Below, piece by piece: positions 8,454 to 18,428 of a stretch of DNA of 64,000 nucleotides. Within the stretch, counting starts at the first letter, position 1; the number at the start of each line of letters is the position of its first letter. Source of the DNA: Gelatiniphilus marinus (GTDB lineage: Bacteria > Bacteroidota > Bacteroidia > Flavobacteriales > Flavobacteriaceae); assembly GCF_042678305.1 (NCBI RefSeq), contig NZ_JBHUDT010000001.1. One strand, given 5' to 3'. The position numbers were made by a program, and so were the translations under genes. Below the pieces are notes generated by a model that worked only from the letters and a program-made list of their open reading frames with translations, did no database searches and was not told the origin of the DNA.

Positions 8454-10667
8454 ATGACAGAGGAAGCCATAGAAAAAGAAAACATAGCCATTGCCAAAGC
8501 CTACAAAGAGCTGCTAAAAGTAAGTTACCGTACACTATCCAACGAAGACAAAAAACTAATACGCAGCGCTTTTGATGTTGCTATCGATGCCCACAAAGAC
8601 CAGCGTCGCAAATCTGGAGAAGCCTATATTTTCCACCCGCTGGCCGTAGCCAAAATTGTAGCCCAAGAAATTGGTTTGGATGCCACATCAATAGCAGCGG
8701 CCTTACTGCACGACGTGGTCGAAGATAGCGAAGATTATTCTATAACCGACATAGAGGGCATGTTTGGCGAAACCGTTGCCAAAATTGTAAACGGCCTCAC
8801 TAAAATTTCGTCGCTAAAAAAAGATTTGGATGTATCGCTTCAAGCAGAGAATTTCCGTAAAATGCTGCTAACACTTAACGACGACGTACGGGTTATTATT
8901 ATAAAAATCGCCGACAGGCTTCACAACATGCAAACCATGGATGCCATGCGCGACGATAAGCGGGTTAAAATAGCCTCGGAAACCTTATACATTTACGCCC
9001 CTTTGGCCCATAGAATTGGCTTGTACAACATTAAAAGCGAACTTGAAGATTTAGGCCTAAAATATATTGAACCCGAGGTTTACCTCGATATTCTAAACAA
9101 AATAAAAGAAAGTAAAGAAGACCAAGACAAGTACATAGCAGAATTTAGCGCGGTTTTAAAAAACTCGTTGGATAAAGAATTAAGCGATTACACCATTAAA
9201 GGACGGCCAAAATCCATTTTCTCAATTCGCAGGAAGATGCAAAACCAAGGCGTATCGTTCGATGAGGTTTACGATAAGTTTGCCGTAAGGATAATTTACA
9301 AAAGCGATGAGGCCAACGAAAAGTTTCTGGCGTGGAAAATCTACTCGATAGTAACCGACCACTTTAGACCCAACCCCATTCGCCTGCGCGATTGGATTTC
9401 TTCGCCCAAAACAACAGGTTACGAAGCACTGCACATTACAGTAATGGGACCCAAAGGACGCTGGGTAGAAGTACAGATTCGCAGTGAACGCATGAACGAA
9501 ATTGCCGAAAAAGGTTATGCGGCACACTATAAATACAAACAAAACGACGAAAAAGAAGACAGTCTAGAAGCCTGGATAAACAAACTACAAGAAGCATTGG
9601 AAAACCCCGACACCAATGCCGTAGATTTTGTTGAGCAATTTAAACTAAACCTTTATTCCAAAGAAATATTTGTATTTACACCAACCGGAGAATTAAAATC
9701 CTTGCCCAAAGGCGCCACTTCTCTAGATTTTGCTTTTAACATACATACAGAAGTTGGCATGAAAACCCGTGGTGCCAAAGTAAACGGGAAATTAGTACCT
9801 TTAAGCCACGAGCTGCAAAGTGGCGACCAAGTACATATATTAACCTCTGAGTCTGCCAAACCCAATGCCAACTGGCTAGATTATGCAACAACCGCTAGAG
9901 CCAGAAGCAAAATTAAATCGGCTCTAAAAGAAGACAGAAAACGCATTGGAGAAGAAGGCAAAGAAATTTTAAGGCGCAAATTAAAACAGCTTAAAGTTAC
10001 CCTAAACGAAGCCTCTGTTAACGAGCTAGTAAACTATTTTAAGCTAAAAACAAGTCTCGATTTATTTTACAGGGTAGGCATTGGCACTATAGACAATGCC
10101 ATGCTAAAAAGTTACGCAGCGTCAAGAAGCAATGCTTTAATGAGTTTTATAAAGAATAAAATCTCGCGGAAGCAGCCCATAAAAAAAGAAGATTTAGAAA
10201 AAGACGAAGTTACCGCCAAATACGATTCGCTTGTATTTGGAAAAGAAGAAGAAAAACTGGACTATAAACTATCTAATTGCTGCAACCCTATCCCGGGCGA
10301 TAATGTATTTGGCTTTTTAACCGTTTCCGAAGGCATTAAAGTACACAAAAACAATTGCCCCAATGCGGTAAGCCTACAATCTAACTATGCCTACAGAATC
10401 ATGCCTGCAAAATGGATAGACGCATCGCAACAAGAATTTATGGCAAAAATTACACTTTCTGGAATAGACCACATTGGATTGGTTAACGAAATAACGAACA
10501 TCATCTCCGAGAACATGCACGTTAACATGAAAAGCATAAGTTTTGAAAGTAACGACGGCCTGTTTTCGGGTAAAATAAACGTTGTTGTAAAAAACAATAC
10601 CATTATAAAAAGACTAATAGATAAGCTTAAAAAAATTAATGGTATAGACAAGGTTATCAGGGTTTAA
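8454..10667 (+). CDS. Bifunctional (p)ppGpp synthetase/hydrolase, RelA/SpoT family
   Basis: Stringent-response enzyme of 737 residues, the length of long RSH proteins. Domains in order: HD hydrolase (HPLAVAKI, and LLHDVVEDS near residue 85, IKIADRLHNMQTM near residue 157), synthetase (RPKSIFSIRRKM near residue 250, FAVRIIY, TGYEALHITV), TGS (IFVFTPTGELKSLPKGATSLDFAF near residue 403), zinc-finger-like segment (LSNCCNPIPGDNVFGF) and C-terminal ACT domain from about residue 660. The hydrolase HD box is intact, so the protein probably both makes and degrades (p)ppGpp. It is cotranscribed or adjacent to rdgB; no strong own promoter box was found. Confidence 0.97.
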   Translation: MTEEAIEKENIAIAKAYKELLKVSYRTLSNEDKKLIRSAFDVAIDAHKDQRRKSGEAYIFHPLAVAKIVAQEIGLDATSIAAALLHDVVEDSEDYSITDIEGMFGETVAKIVNGLTKISSLKKDLDVSLQAENFRKMLLTLNDDVRVIIIKIADRLHNMQTMDAMRDDKRVKIASETLYIYAPLAHRIGLYNIKSELEDLGLKYIEPEVYLDILNKIKESKEDQDKYIAEFSAVLKNSLDKELSDYTIKGRPKSIFSIRRKMQNQGVSFDEVYDKFAVRIIYKSDEANEKFLAWKIYSIVTDHFRPNPIRLRDWISSPKTTGYEALHITVMGPKGRWVEVQIRSERMNEIAEKGYAAHYKYKQNDEKEDSLEAWINKLQEALENPDTNAVDFVEQFKLNLYSKEIFVFTPTGELKSLPKGATSLDFAFNIHTEVGMKTRGAKVNGKLVPLSHELQSGDQVHILTSESAKPNANWLDYATTARARSKIKSALKEDRKRIGEEGKEILRRKLKQLKVTLNEASVNELVNYFKLKTSLDLFYRVGIGTIDNAMLKSYAASRSNALMSFIKNKISRKQPIKKEDLEKDEVTAKYDSLVFGKEEEKLDYKLSNCCNPIPGDNVFGFLTVSEGIKVHKNNCPNAVSLQSNYAYRIMPAKWIDASQQEFMAKITLSGIDHIGLVNEITNIISENMHVNMKSISFESNDGLFSGKINVVVKNNTIIKRLIDKLKKINGIDKVIRV

Positions 10668-10809
10668 GCCTCTTAAACAAAACCACCAACCGTTTTAAGC
10701 AACTTCCTTATTTTTTGTGTTTTACCATTTATAATTCCAAAGCAAACAGCAGTTAAATTATTGTAAAAAAAATCCACCCACTATTTCTAAACAATCATTA
10801 AAAAAAGTG

Positions 10810-10817
10810 TAAATTTG
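10810..10817 (+). promoter_or_regulatory. -7 promoter box of the Fur-family gene (TAAATTTG)
   Basis: Exact TAnnTTTG match ending 11 bases before the ATG at 10829, giving a predicted leader of only a few bases. It probably drives the Fur-type regulator and purA together. Confidence 0.5.
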
Positions 10818-10828
10818 CCATCTACGTT

Positions 10829-11296
10829 ATGGAAACAAAAGCAGACACCAAAAATCAGGAAATAGTTAAAAGCGTATTTACCAGCTTTTTAGAAAACAAG
10901 GGCCACCGAAAAACCCCCGAACGTTACGCCATACTTAAAGAAATTTATATTTGTAACGACCATTTCGATATAGAGTCTTTGTACCTAAACATGAAAAATA
11001 AAAACTATCGCGTATCGCGCGCCACACTTTACAACACCATAGAACTGCTCTTGGAATGTGGCTTGGTAAGAAAGCACCAGTTTGGGCAAAGCCATGCACA
11101 TTACGAAAAATCGTATTTCGACAGACAGCACGACCATGTAATCTTAACCGATACGGGTGAAGTAATCGAGTTTTGCGACCCGCGTATTCAATCCATAAAA
11201 AAAACCATCGAAGAAGTATTTGATATCGAAATAAACAATCATTCTCTTTATTTTTACGGAAACAGAAAAAAACCTGAATCAAATCAGGATAAATAA
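10829..11296 (+). CDS. Fur/Zur/PerR-family transcriptional repressor
   Basis: Metal-responsive winged-helix regulator of 155 residues. The DNA-binding part has KGHRKTPERYAILKEIY and YRVSRATLYNTIELLLECGLV; the dimerisation part has the metal-binding FDRQHDHVILTDTGEVIEFCDPRI segment. The two C-terminal CxxC structural zinc motifs of classical Fur are missing; only C-F-C-type single cysteines remain, as often seen in Bacteroidota members. Which metal it senses cannot be told. purA starts 21 bases downstream, so the two are likely one transcript, an arrangement whose physiological logic is unclear. Confidence 0.9.
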   Translation: METKADTKNQEIVKSVFTSFLENKGHRKTPERYAILKEIYICNDHFDIESLYLNMKNKNYRVSRATLYNTIELLLECGLVRKHQFGQSHAHYEKSYFDRQHDHVILTDTGEVIEFCDPRIQSIKKTIEEVFDIEINNHSLYFYGNRKKPESNQDK

Positions 11297-11317
11297 ACAA
11301 CAAATAACATATTAAAA

Positions 11318-12604
11318 ATGGCAGTAGATTTACTACTAGGGTTACAATGGGGAGACGAAGGCAAAGGAAAAATTGTTGACGTACTTACAACCAACTACAA
11401 TATTATAGCACGTTTTCAAGGTGGCCCAAACGCTGGACACACTTTGGTTTTTAACGGAAAAAAACACGTGCTGCACACCATTCCGTCTGGGATTTTTCAC
11501 GACGAAGCCACAAATTTGGTAGGCAACGGCGTGGTTATAGATCCGGTTATCTTTAAAAAAGAGCTGGACAAGTTAGAAGAACAAGATATCGATTATAGAA
11601 AATCGCTTCTTATTTCCCGCAAAGCACATATTATCTTACCAACACACCGCTTATTAGATGCTGCAAGCGAAGCCTCAAAAGGAAAAGCCAAAATTGGCTC
11701 AACCTTAAAAGGTATTGGTCCAACTTATATGGATAAAACAGGACGAAACGGTATTCGTGTGGGCGATCTAGAATTAAGCGATTGGAAAAAACGCTACCGA
11801 GCTTTGGCCAATAAGCACGAATCGATGATTGCTTTTTATGATGCCGATGTTCAATACGATTTAGACGAACTTGAAAAAGAATTTTTTGAAGCTATCGAGG
11901 TTTTAAAATCTTTAAAACTCATGGATTCTGAAGAATATATATATCAAGCACAAAAATCTGGACAAACCATTTTAGCCGAAGGTGCTCAAGGCTCGTTATT
12001 AGATATTGATTTTGGCACCTACCCGTTTGTAACCTCAAGCAATACTACGGCTGCTGGAGCATGTACCGGTTTGGGCGTATCTCCAAATCAAATCGGTGAG
12101 GTTTTCGGGATTTTTAAAGCCTATACAACCCGTGTGGGTTCTGGCCCGTTCCCAACCGAATTGTTTGATAAAGACGGGGAAACCATGGCCAAAGTAGGCA
12201 ACGAATTTGGAGCCACTACTGGACGTGCAAGACGTTGCGGTTGGCTCGATTTAATTGCCTTAAAATACGCCTGTCAAGTAAACGGGGTCACCCAACTTAT
12301 GATGATGAAAGGCGATGTACTTTCCGGTTTTAAAACCCTGAAAGTGTGTACCGCTTATAAATACAAAGGTGATATTATTCATCATTTTCCGTATAATATC
12401 GACCCAGAAAACGTACAACCCGTTTACACAGAATTTAATGGTTGGGCTGAAGATTTAACCGAAATGTCTGAAGCTTCACAATTACCAAAAGCGTTAAACG
12501 AATACATAGAATTTTTAGAAAAAGAACTGGAAATCCCTATTACCATAGTATCTGTTGGCCCTGATAGAAAACAGACTATTTTTAGGAAGCAGTTGGTTTC
12601 TTAA
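11318..12604 (+). CDS. purA: Adenylosuccinate synthetase
   Basis: Catalyses the GTP-dependent joining of IMP and aspartate to adenylosuccinate, the first committed step to AMP. The 428-residue protein opens with LLLGLQWGDEGKGKIVD, the phosphate loop with catalytic Asp, followed by GGPNAGHT, the IMP-binding GIGPTYMDK, and TVSSN-type segments (TSSNTTAAGACTGLG). The GTP specificity region SVGPDRKQT closes the protein. It follows the Fur-type gene by 21 bases and is terminated by a strong hairpin at 12627-12665. Confidence 0.98.
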   Translation: MAVDLLLGLQWGDEGKGKIVDVLTTNYNIIARFQGGPNAGHTLVFNGKKHVLHTIPSGIFHDEATNLVGNGVVIDPVIFKKELDKLEEQDIDYRKSLLISRKAHIILPTHRLLDAASEASKGKAKIGSTLKGIGPTYMDKTGRNGIRVGDLELSDWKKRYRALANKHESMIAFYDADVQYDLDELEKEFFEAIEVLKSLKLMDSEEYIYQAQKSGQTILAEGAQGSLLDIDFGTYPFVTSSNTTAAGACTGLGVSPNQIGEVFGIFKAYTTRVGSGPFPTELFDKDGETMAKVGNEFGATTGRARRCGWLDLIALKYACQVNGVTQLMMMKGDVLSGFKTLKVCTAYKYKGDIIHHFPYNIDPENVQPVYTEFNGWAEDLTEMSEASQLPKALNEYIEFLEKELEIPITIVSVGPDRKQTIFRKQLVS

Positions 12605-12626
12605 AAAACATAAGATTTTTTTTTAA

Positions 12627-12665
12627 AACGCTTCAATCCTTTTAGAAATAAAGTATTGAAGCGTT
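12627..12665 (+). terminator. Hairpin after purA
   Basis: Perfect 11-bp inverted repeat (AACGCTTCAAT and ATTGAAGCGTT) with a 17-base loop, beginning 23 bases after the purA stop. The T-run lies before rather than after the stem, so it may act as an mRNA 3'-end stabiliser as well as a terminator. Confidence 0.6.
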
Positions 12666-12726
12666 CTTCATTTCACCATAAATCATAAAAAAAACACAAC
12701 AGATAATTAAACCTCATTATTATCGT

Positions 12727-12734
12727 TATTTTTG
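12727..12734 (+). promoter_or_regulatory. -7 promoter box of the OstA-like gene (TATTTTTG)
   Basis: Exact TAnnTTTG match. It overlaps the first possible in-frame TTG (12732), which therefore cannot be the translation start; the next TTG at 12753 is preferred. Confidence 0.55.
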
Positions 12735-12752
12735 CTACAAACAAATATTACT

Positions 12753-14549
12753 TTGAAACTATCACATTTCTTTTATATCCTACTTTTTATTGGCTTTGGC
12801 AACTCTAAATTTTGTCAAGCTCAAAAAAAAATAAAAATAGAATACGCAGGTTTTTTCGATATAAATGAAGAGAAATACCCCGGTGCAACCATTCTTACCC
12901 GTAACGATCAACAGCAAGTACACATTATTCACGGTGGCATAAACATGTGGTGCGACCAAGCCATACATTTTAAAAATGAAGACTTTGTAGAAGCCTACGG
13001 AAGCGTTATTGTAAAACAAGGCGACACTATTAATATGACCTCTAAATATGTTGAGTACAGCGGCAAAACACAATTAGCATTTGCCAGCGGCGATGTGGTT
13101 CTAGAAAACCCAGATTCTAAAATCTCATCAGACACCCTGTATTTCGACCGTGTAAAACAACAAGCATTTTACAGAAATGGTGGCCACGTGCAAATCGATT
13201 CATCGGGAACCATTACCAGTAAAATTGGACGTTACTATATGGACGCTAAAAAATACCAATTTGTTGAAGATGTGATTTTAACCAACGATAGTACCGTGGT
13301 AAAATCTAATTATTTCGATTTTTATGACGAAACCAAACATGCTTATTTATTTGGCCCTTCAACCATAACCACGCCCGAAAGTGTAACCTATTGCGAAAAA
13401 GGTTTTTACGATACCGAAAATAAAATTGGATACGCCGTAAAAAAAGCCAAAATAGATTACAACAATAGAACCATAAAAGGCGATAGTCTGTACTTTGATA
13501 ATAACACCAGTTTTGCATCGGCAACCAACAATATTACCGTAATCGACACCTTAAACAAAAGTGTGGTAAAAGGCCATTACGCCGAGGTTTTTAAAGCAAA
13601 AGATTCCATGTTTATTACAAAACGTGCGTTAGCGATTACGGTACAGCAAAAAGACTCGATTTACATACACGCCGATACGCTTATGGTTACGGGCAAACCC
13701 GAAAAAAGAATTACCAGGGCCTTTAGAAATGCGCGCCTTTATAAAAGCGATATGAGTGCCAAGGCAGACTCCATACACTCCAACCAAGAAACTGGCTTAA
13801 CGCAGCTTATAAACATCTCGAAATTTGATAGCAATGATGCCTTTTCGGTAAAACGAAAACCCATTCTTTGGAATATTGAAAACCAAATGACAGGGGATAC
13901 CATTCATTTAAAATCGAATCCAGAAACCGAAAAACTAGATTCGCTTATTGTGTTTAATAATGCATTCATTATAAGCAAAGACACCTTAGGCACTGGCTAC
14001 AATCAAATAAACGGGAAAACCCTAATTGGTTTGTTTGATGATAAAAATGAGTTGTATCAAGTCGATATTTTAAAAAATGCACAATCTATTTATTATTTTA
14101 GAAATGATGAAAATGAACTGGTTGGCATCGACAAATCGAAATCTGGTAGCATTAAAATTTTAATAGAAAACAGAGACATTGAAGAAGTGCGGAAAGTCAA
14201 TCAAATAGATGGCGATATTTACCCAGAATCAAAATATCCAGAAAACGAAAAACTTTTAAAAGGCTTCGATTGGCGCGAAGATGAACGCCCAAATAGTGTT
14301 GAAGATTTGTTTAAAGACGATCCGCCATTGGTTTTACCCCTTATAAAAGGATTGGAAGATTATGTGCCCCAGGAAGAATTCTTTGATGAAGATATGCTTG
14401 AACGTGTTGAAAAAGCAGATAAAGAAGCCAAACCAACCTCGATAGGAAAACCCAAAGAATCAAGAAATTTACCAAAACCTTCCAAAACTAAACTTGTCCC
14501 GCCCAAACAAATAGCATCAGAAAAAAAGAAATCATCAAATCCTAATTAA
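12753..14549 (+). CDS. OstA-like (LptA-domain) envelope protein
   Basis: Exported protein with OstA/LptA-type beta-jellyroll repeats, the fold that carries lipopolysaccharide across the periplasm. After a signal peptide (KLSHFFYILLFIGFG...CQAQ) the repeated pattern of about 25 residues is visible, for example GDTINMTSKYVEYSGKTQ, SDTLYFDR and GDSLYFDN, through about residue 320; the C-terminal tail is charged and lysine-proline rich. I chose TTG 12753 because the upstream TTG at 12732 lies inside the promoter box, and because the signal peptide then begins with a normal MKLS. It is followed 23 bases later by an aminotransferase gene. Confidence 0.85.
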   Translation: MKLSHFFYILLFIGFGNSKFCQAQKKIKIEYAGFFDINEEKYPGATILTRNDQQQVHIIHGGINMWCDQAIHFKNEDFVEAYGSVIVKQGDTINMTSKYVEYSGKTQLAFASGDVVLENPDSKISSDTLYFDRVKQQAFYRNGGHVQIDSSGTITSKIGRYYMDAKKYQFVEDVILTNDSTVVKSNYFDFYDETKHAYLFGPSTITTPESVTYCEKGFYDTENKIGYAVKKAKIDYNNRTIKGDSLYFDNNTSFASATNNITVIDTLNKSVVKGHYAEVFKAKDSMFITKRALAITVQQKDSIYIHADTLMVTGKPEKRITRAFRNARLYKSDMSAKADSIHSNQETGLTQLINISKFDSNDAFSVKRKPILWNIENQMTGDTIHLKSNPETEKLDSLIVFNNAFIISKDTLGTGYNQINGKTLIGLFDDKNELYQVDILKNAQSIYYFRNDENELVGIDKSKSGSIKILIENRDIEEVRKVNQIDGDIYPESKYPENEKLLKGFDWREDERPNSVEDLFKDDPPLVLPLIKGLEDYVPQEEFFDEDMLERVEKADKEAKPTSIGKPKESRNLPKPSKTKLVPPKQIASEKKKSSNPN

Positions 14550-14572
14550 TGCTTCAAAAGGAACAGTAATAA

Positions 14573-15760
14573 ATGACATCAGATTTCTTTACATACCAAG
14601 CGCAAACCTCACCGCATCCCTTAGCCATGGAGATTTCGCATGCCAATGGCTCTTACATTTACGATACCAACAATAAAGCATACCTCGATTTTGTTGCAGG
14701 TGTTTCGGCTTGTACTCTAGGGCACAATCACCCAAAAGTGGTTAACGCCATAAAATCGCAATTGGAAAAATATATGCACGTTATGGTTTATGGCGAATAC
14801 ATCCAAAAACCAGCGGTTGAACTCACGAAGCTTTTAGCAAAACACCTTCCTGCTTCTTTAGAAAAAACCTATTTAACCAATTCTGGTACCGAAGCTATTG
14901 AAGGTGCATTAAAATTAGCAAAACGCGCCACAGGGCGAAGCGAAATTATTGCAGCAAATAAAGCGTATCACGGTAATACAATGGGTTCGATGAGCGTTAT
15001 GGGGTTTGAAGAACGCAAACAAGCATTCCGCCCATTACTGCCACATGTTAAATTTATAGATTTCAATAATAATGAAGATTTGAAACACATAACAACAAAA
15101 ACCGCTTGTATAATTTTAGAAACCATTCAAGGTGGCGCAGGTTTTATCGAGCCCAAAAACAACTATTTGGAAAAAGTAAGACACCGTTGTAACGAGGTTG
15201 GCGCCCTACTCATTTTAGACGAAATCCAACCCGGAATTGGCAGAACCGGTAAGCTTTTCGGGTTTCAGCATTACAATTGCATCCCAGATATTTTAGTTAC
15301 CGGCAAAGGCTTGGGAGGTGGCATGCCCATTGGTGCGTTTACGGCCTCAAGCAAGCTTATGGATTTATTAAGCAACAACCCTAAATTGGGCCATATTACA
15401 ACCTTTGGTGGGCATCCGGTTATCGCAGCCTCGGCTTTGGCAACTTTGCAGGAAGTAACGCAAAGCACGCTAATGCAACAAGCTTTGGAAAAAGAACAGC
15501 TTTTCCGTCAACTTTTAGTGCATCCGCTCATTAAAGAAATTCGCGGCAAAGGATTAATGCTAGCACTCGTTACACCTTCAAATGCTGTGGCAAATGCACT
15601 AATTCTTAAATCGCAAGATGCCGGCTTAATACTTTTCTGGCTGCTTTTCGAGCCCAAAGCGGTAAGAATTACGCCGCCGTTAACTATTTCAAATAAGGAA
15701 ATCATTAAAGGTTGTACATTAATAATCGATATTTTAAACACTTTACACTCCCCAATATAA
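14573..15760 (+). CDS. Class III PLP-dependent aminotransferase
   Basis: Fold-type I aminotransferase of the acetylornithine/ornithine group, 395 residues. Hallmarks are the cofactor phosphate-binding TNSGTEAIEGALKLAKR near residue 103, the aspartate in LLILDEIQPGIGRTG near residue 210, and the Schiff-base lysine in ILVTGKGLGGGMPIG near residue 245. The substrate is not evident; no arginine-pathway genes adjoin it, so it may act on another omega-amino compound. It lies 23 bases after the OstA-like gene and is likely cotranscribed with it. Confidence 0.9.
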   Translation: MTSDFFTYQAQTSPHPLAMEISHANGSYIYDTNNKAYLDFVAGVSACTLGHNHPKVVNAIKSQLEKYMHVMVYGEYIQKPAVELTKLLAKHLPASLEKTYLTNSGTEAIEGALKLAKRATGRSEIIAANKAYHGNTMGSMSVMGFEERKQAFRPLLPHVKFIDFNNNEDLKHITTKTACIILETIQGGAGFIEPKNNYLEKVRHRCNEVGALLILDEIQPGIGRTGKLFGFQHYNCIPDILVTGKGLGGGMPIGAFTASSKLMDLLSNNPKLGHITTFGGHPVIAASALATLQEVTQSTLMQQALEKEQLFRQLLVHPLIKEIRGKGLMLALVTPSNAVANALILKSQDAGLILFWLLFEPKAVRITPPLTISNKEIIKGCTLIIDILNTLHSPI

Positions 15761-15911
15761 TTTTCAACCCACTGAAAACCAACACCAAACAACAAAAAAA
15801 CGGCAATTGCGGCACAACTGTTGATTACTTTGTTAAAAACATTTAATGCATAAGCTTTATAAATTAGAATAGAACCTTAATTTTATTAAAGTTGAAACTT
15901 ACAACCTGCCT

Positions 15912-17300
15912 ATGGAGTTTAGTCAAAACGACAATAACAATTTACCGCTAACAAAGTTTGAATCGATGCTAAAAACCAACCATGTTTTGTTCTTCGATTC
16001 AGAAGAATTTGAAAACATTATTCACCACTACCTCAACCAAGGTAAAGTGGCTTTGGCCAAAAAAGCGATTAAACTGGGTTTAGACCAACACCCTACTTCA
16101 ATCAATTTAAAGCTCTTTAAAGTAGAGGTTTATGTTTTTGAAGACAAACTCTTGGAAGCCGATGCTTTGTTAAACGACCTTTACAGTTTAGACCCCCTAA
16201 ATGAAGAGATTTACATTCAGAAAGCCAATATATTATCTAAAAAAGACGAGCATTTAAAAGCTATAGAGGTTTTAAAACAAGCATTAAAACTTACAGATGA
16301 TGTAATAGACCTGTATGCACTAATAGGAATGGAGCATCTTTTTTTAGACCAATTTGAAGAAGCTAAGGCATGCTTTATAAAATGCCTAGAGCAGGATATA
16401 GAAGATTATTCGGCACTTTACAACGTAATTTATTGCTTCGAGTTTCTTAACCAAAACGAAGACGCCATAGCTTACCTAAATACATTCTTAGACAAAAACC
16501 CTTATTGCGAAGTCGCTTGGCACCAATTAGGAAAACAATATGTGGCTCTAAAAAAACACAAAAAAGCACTGGCTGCTTTCGATTTTGCCATTATATCAGA
16601 CGATACCTTTGTTGGTGCTTATTTAGAACGCGGAAAGGTGCTCGAAAATTTAAGGCGCTTTGAAGATGCCATTGAAAACTATAATATGTCGCTTCAATTG
16701 GATGACCCCACATCTTTTGCCCTGTTGCGCATTGGCAAATGCTACGAAAAGTTAAAACAAGACGATTTAGCCGTTCAATACTATTACAAAACCGTTCACG
16801 AAGACCCATTGCTCGATAAAGGATGGATTGCCATTACAAAATTCCACATCAGAAAAAAAGATTACAAAAAAGCCCTTTACTACATAAACAAGGCTATTAA
16901 TATAGACTCGGAAAACGTACACTACTGGAAAGCTTACGCTTTAATTAACCAACGCTTAAATTTATTTGAAGAAGCAGAACGCGGTTATAAAAAAACCCTG
17001 GAATTGGGCAATTACGAATTAAATACGTGGTTGTCGCGTGGTGATATACTTATTAAATTAGGCGAGCTAGAAGCTGCAATTTATAATTTTGAACAAGCTG
17101 TAGAGTTCTATCCAGATAATGCCGAAATAGAATACCGATTAGCCGGACTCTATTTTTCTATAAACGAAATAAACAAAGGAACATTTTATTTAAAAAACGG
17201 GCTAAGGCACAACCAAGCATTTAACTTTATAATCGAAGAGCTTTTCCCTGAAGTTTCTAACAAAATTATTGTAAAAAACTTACTTAAAACAAATCTTTAA
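15912..17300 (+). CDS. Cytoplasmic tetratricopeptide-repeat protein
   Basis: A 462-residue protein made almost entirely of about twelve TPR helix pairs, for example the runs AIEVLKQALKLTDDVIDLYALIG, ALAAFDFAIISDDTFVGAYLERG and AIYNFEQAVEFYPDNAEIEYRLAG. No signal peptide or membrane segment is present, so it probably acts as a cytoplasmic protein-protein interaction scaffold. Homologues are common in Flavobacteriia next to envelope and cell-wall genes; here it precedes two DUF368 genes. Its partner is unknown. Confidence 0.85.
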   Translation: MEFSQNDNNNLPLTKFESMLKTNHVLFFDSEEFENIIHHYLNQGKVALAKKAIKLGLDQHPTSINLKLFKVEVYVFEDKLLEADALLNDLYSLDPLNEEIYIQKANILSKKDEHLKAIEVLKQALKLTDDVIDLYALIGMEHLFLDQFEEAKACFIKCLEQDIEDYSALYNVIYCFEFLNQNEDAIAYLNTFLDKNPYCEVAWHQLGKQYVALKKHKKALAAFDFAIISDDTFVGAYLERGKVLENLRRFEDAIENYNMSLQLDDPTSFALLRIGKCYEKLKQDDLAVQYYYKTVHEDPLLDKGWIAITKFHIRKKDYKKALYYINKAINIDSENVHYWKAYALINQRLNLFEEAERGYKKTLELGNYELNTWLSRGDILIKLGELEAAIYNFEQAVEFYPDNAEIEYRLAGLYFSINEINKGTFYLKNGLRHNQAFNFIIEELFPEVSNKIIVKNLLKTNL

Positions 17301-17477
17301 TCCAACGATAATTTTAACCATCAGTAATTTTAAACAAACAAAGCGCATTTTTTTTTTCTAATTAGAAAGCTAAAAAGAGGACTTATCGCTTGCTTTAGCC
17401 TATTTATATTTTTAGCAAAAAAGAAAAAAGAATGTGTTATTACGGCCTTTTCAGATAGAAATTGGTAGTAAAATGCA

Positions 17478-17485
17478 TACCTTTG
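17478..17485 (+). promoter_or_regulatory. -7 promoter box before the DUF368 pair (TACCTTTG)
   Basis: Exact TAnnTTTG match 22 bases before the first DUF368 start codon in a 207-base gap. The rest of that gap shows a T-run and no other clear signal. Confidence 0.45.
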
Positions 17486-17507
17486 GCCTCTGCTTAAAAA
17501 ACAACTT

Positions 17508-18428
17508 ATGCAAAGACGTTTTAAAGATTATTTAGTGGTTTCCTTAAAAGGCATTGCCATGGGCGCAGCCGATGCGGTTCCTGGCGTATCTGGCGGAACC
17601 ATAGCTTTTATCTCTGGTATTTACGAAGAATTAATTGCTACTATAAGCAATGTTAATCTTTCATTGTTCAAAACCCTTTTTACCAAAGGTTTAAAAGCGT
17701 TTTGGCAACAAGCCAACGGCAACTTTTTAACTGCGCTATTAATAGGCATCATTGTAAGTTTTGTATCGTTTATGCGGCTTGCCAAATATTTATTAGAGTA
17801 CCACCCCATTCTCATTTGGTCGTTTTTTTTCGGCCTAATTGTAGCCAGTATCTATTTTGTGGGCAAACAAATTACCAAATGGAACCTTGCCGTAATCATA
17901 TCCTTAATTATTGGTGCTTGCATTGCTTTTTATATTACAACGCTGCCTGCTTTGGCAAATAACGATAACCCTTGGTTTTTATTTTTGGCAGGTGCCATTG
18001 CTATTTGCGCCATGATACTTCCCGGTATCTCGGGCTCTTTTATTTTAATAATTCTTGGTGCTTATAAAACATTAAGTGATGCTTTACACGATTTTGATAT
18101 AAAAAAAATAGCCATTTTTACATTTGGTGCCATAATAGGTTTATTAAGTTTTAGTCGTGTTTTAAAATGGCTGTTTAAGCATTATCACAATATCACATTG
18201 GCGTTACTTACTGGGTTTATATTTGGATCTTTAAATAAAGTTTGGCCTTGGAAAAGAACCCTAACATGGCACACCAACTCAAAAGGCATAAAAAATCCTC
18301 TGCAAGTAGAGAGCATCTCCCCTTTTTCGTTTAATGGCGACAACCAATTTAACATGGCCTTAGGTTTAATGCTTCTCGGTTTTTTAACTATTTTTATTCT
18401 TGAAAAATTAGGCTCTAAAAAATTATAA
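17508..18428 (+). CDS. DUF368 membrane protein, undecaprenyl-phosphate translocase family (copy 1)
   Basis: Polytopic membrane protein of 306 residues with the DUF368 signature GAADAVPGVSGGTIAFISG near residue 21 and its second half-repeat MILPGISGSFILIILGAY near residue 168. DUF368 proteins (PopT) have been reported as translocases that return undecaprenyl phosphate to the inner leaflet for cell-wall and surface-glycan synthesis. The stop overlaps the start of the next gene (TAATG), which encodes a paralogue, indicating translational coupling. The aspartate in the first signature is retained here but not in copy 2. Confidence 0.9.
   Translation: MQRRFKDYLVVSLKGIAMGAADAVPGVSGGTIAFISGIYEELIATISNVNLSLFKTLFTKGLKAFWQQANGNFLTALLIGIIVSFVSFMRLAKYLLEYHPILIWSFFFGLIVASIYFVGKQITKWNLAVIISLIIGACIAFYITTLPALANNDNPWFLFLAGAIAICAMILPGISGSFILIILGAYKTLSDALHDFDIKKIAIFTFGAIIGLLSFSRVLKWLFKHYHNITLALLTGFIFGSLNKVWPWKRTLTWHTNSKGIKNPLQVESISPFSFNGDNQFNMALGLMLLGFLTIFILEKLGSKKL

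Noticed and set aside
12732..12752. TTG start seven codons upstream for the OstA-like gene
   Set aside because: It lies inside an exact TAnnTTTG promoter box, so it would not be transcribed.
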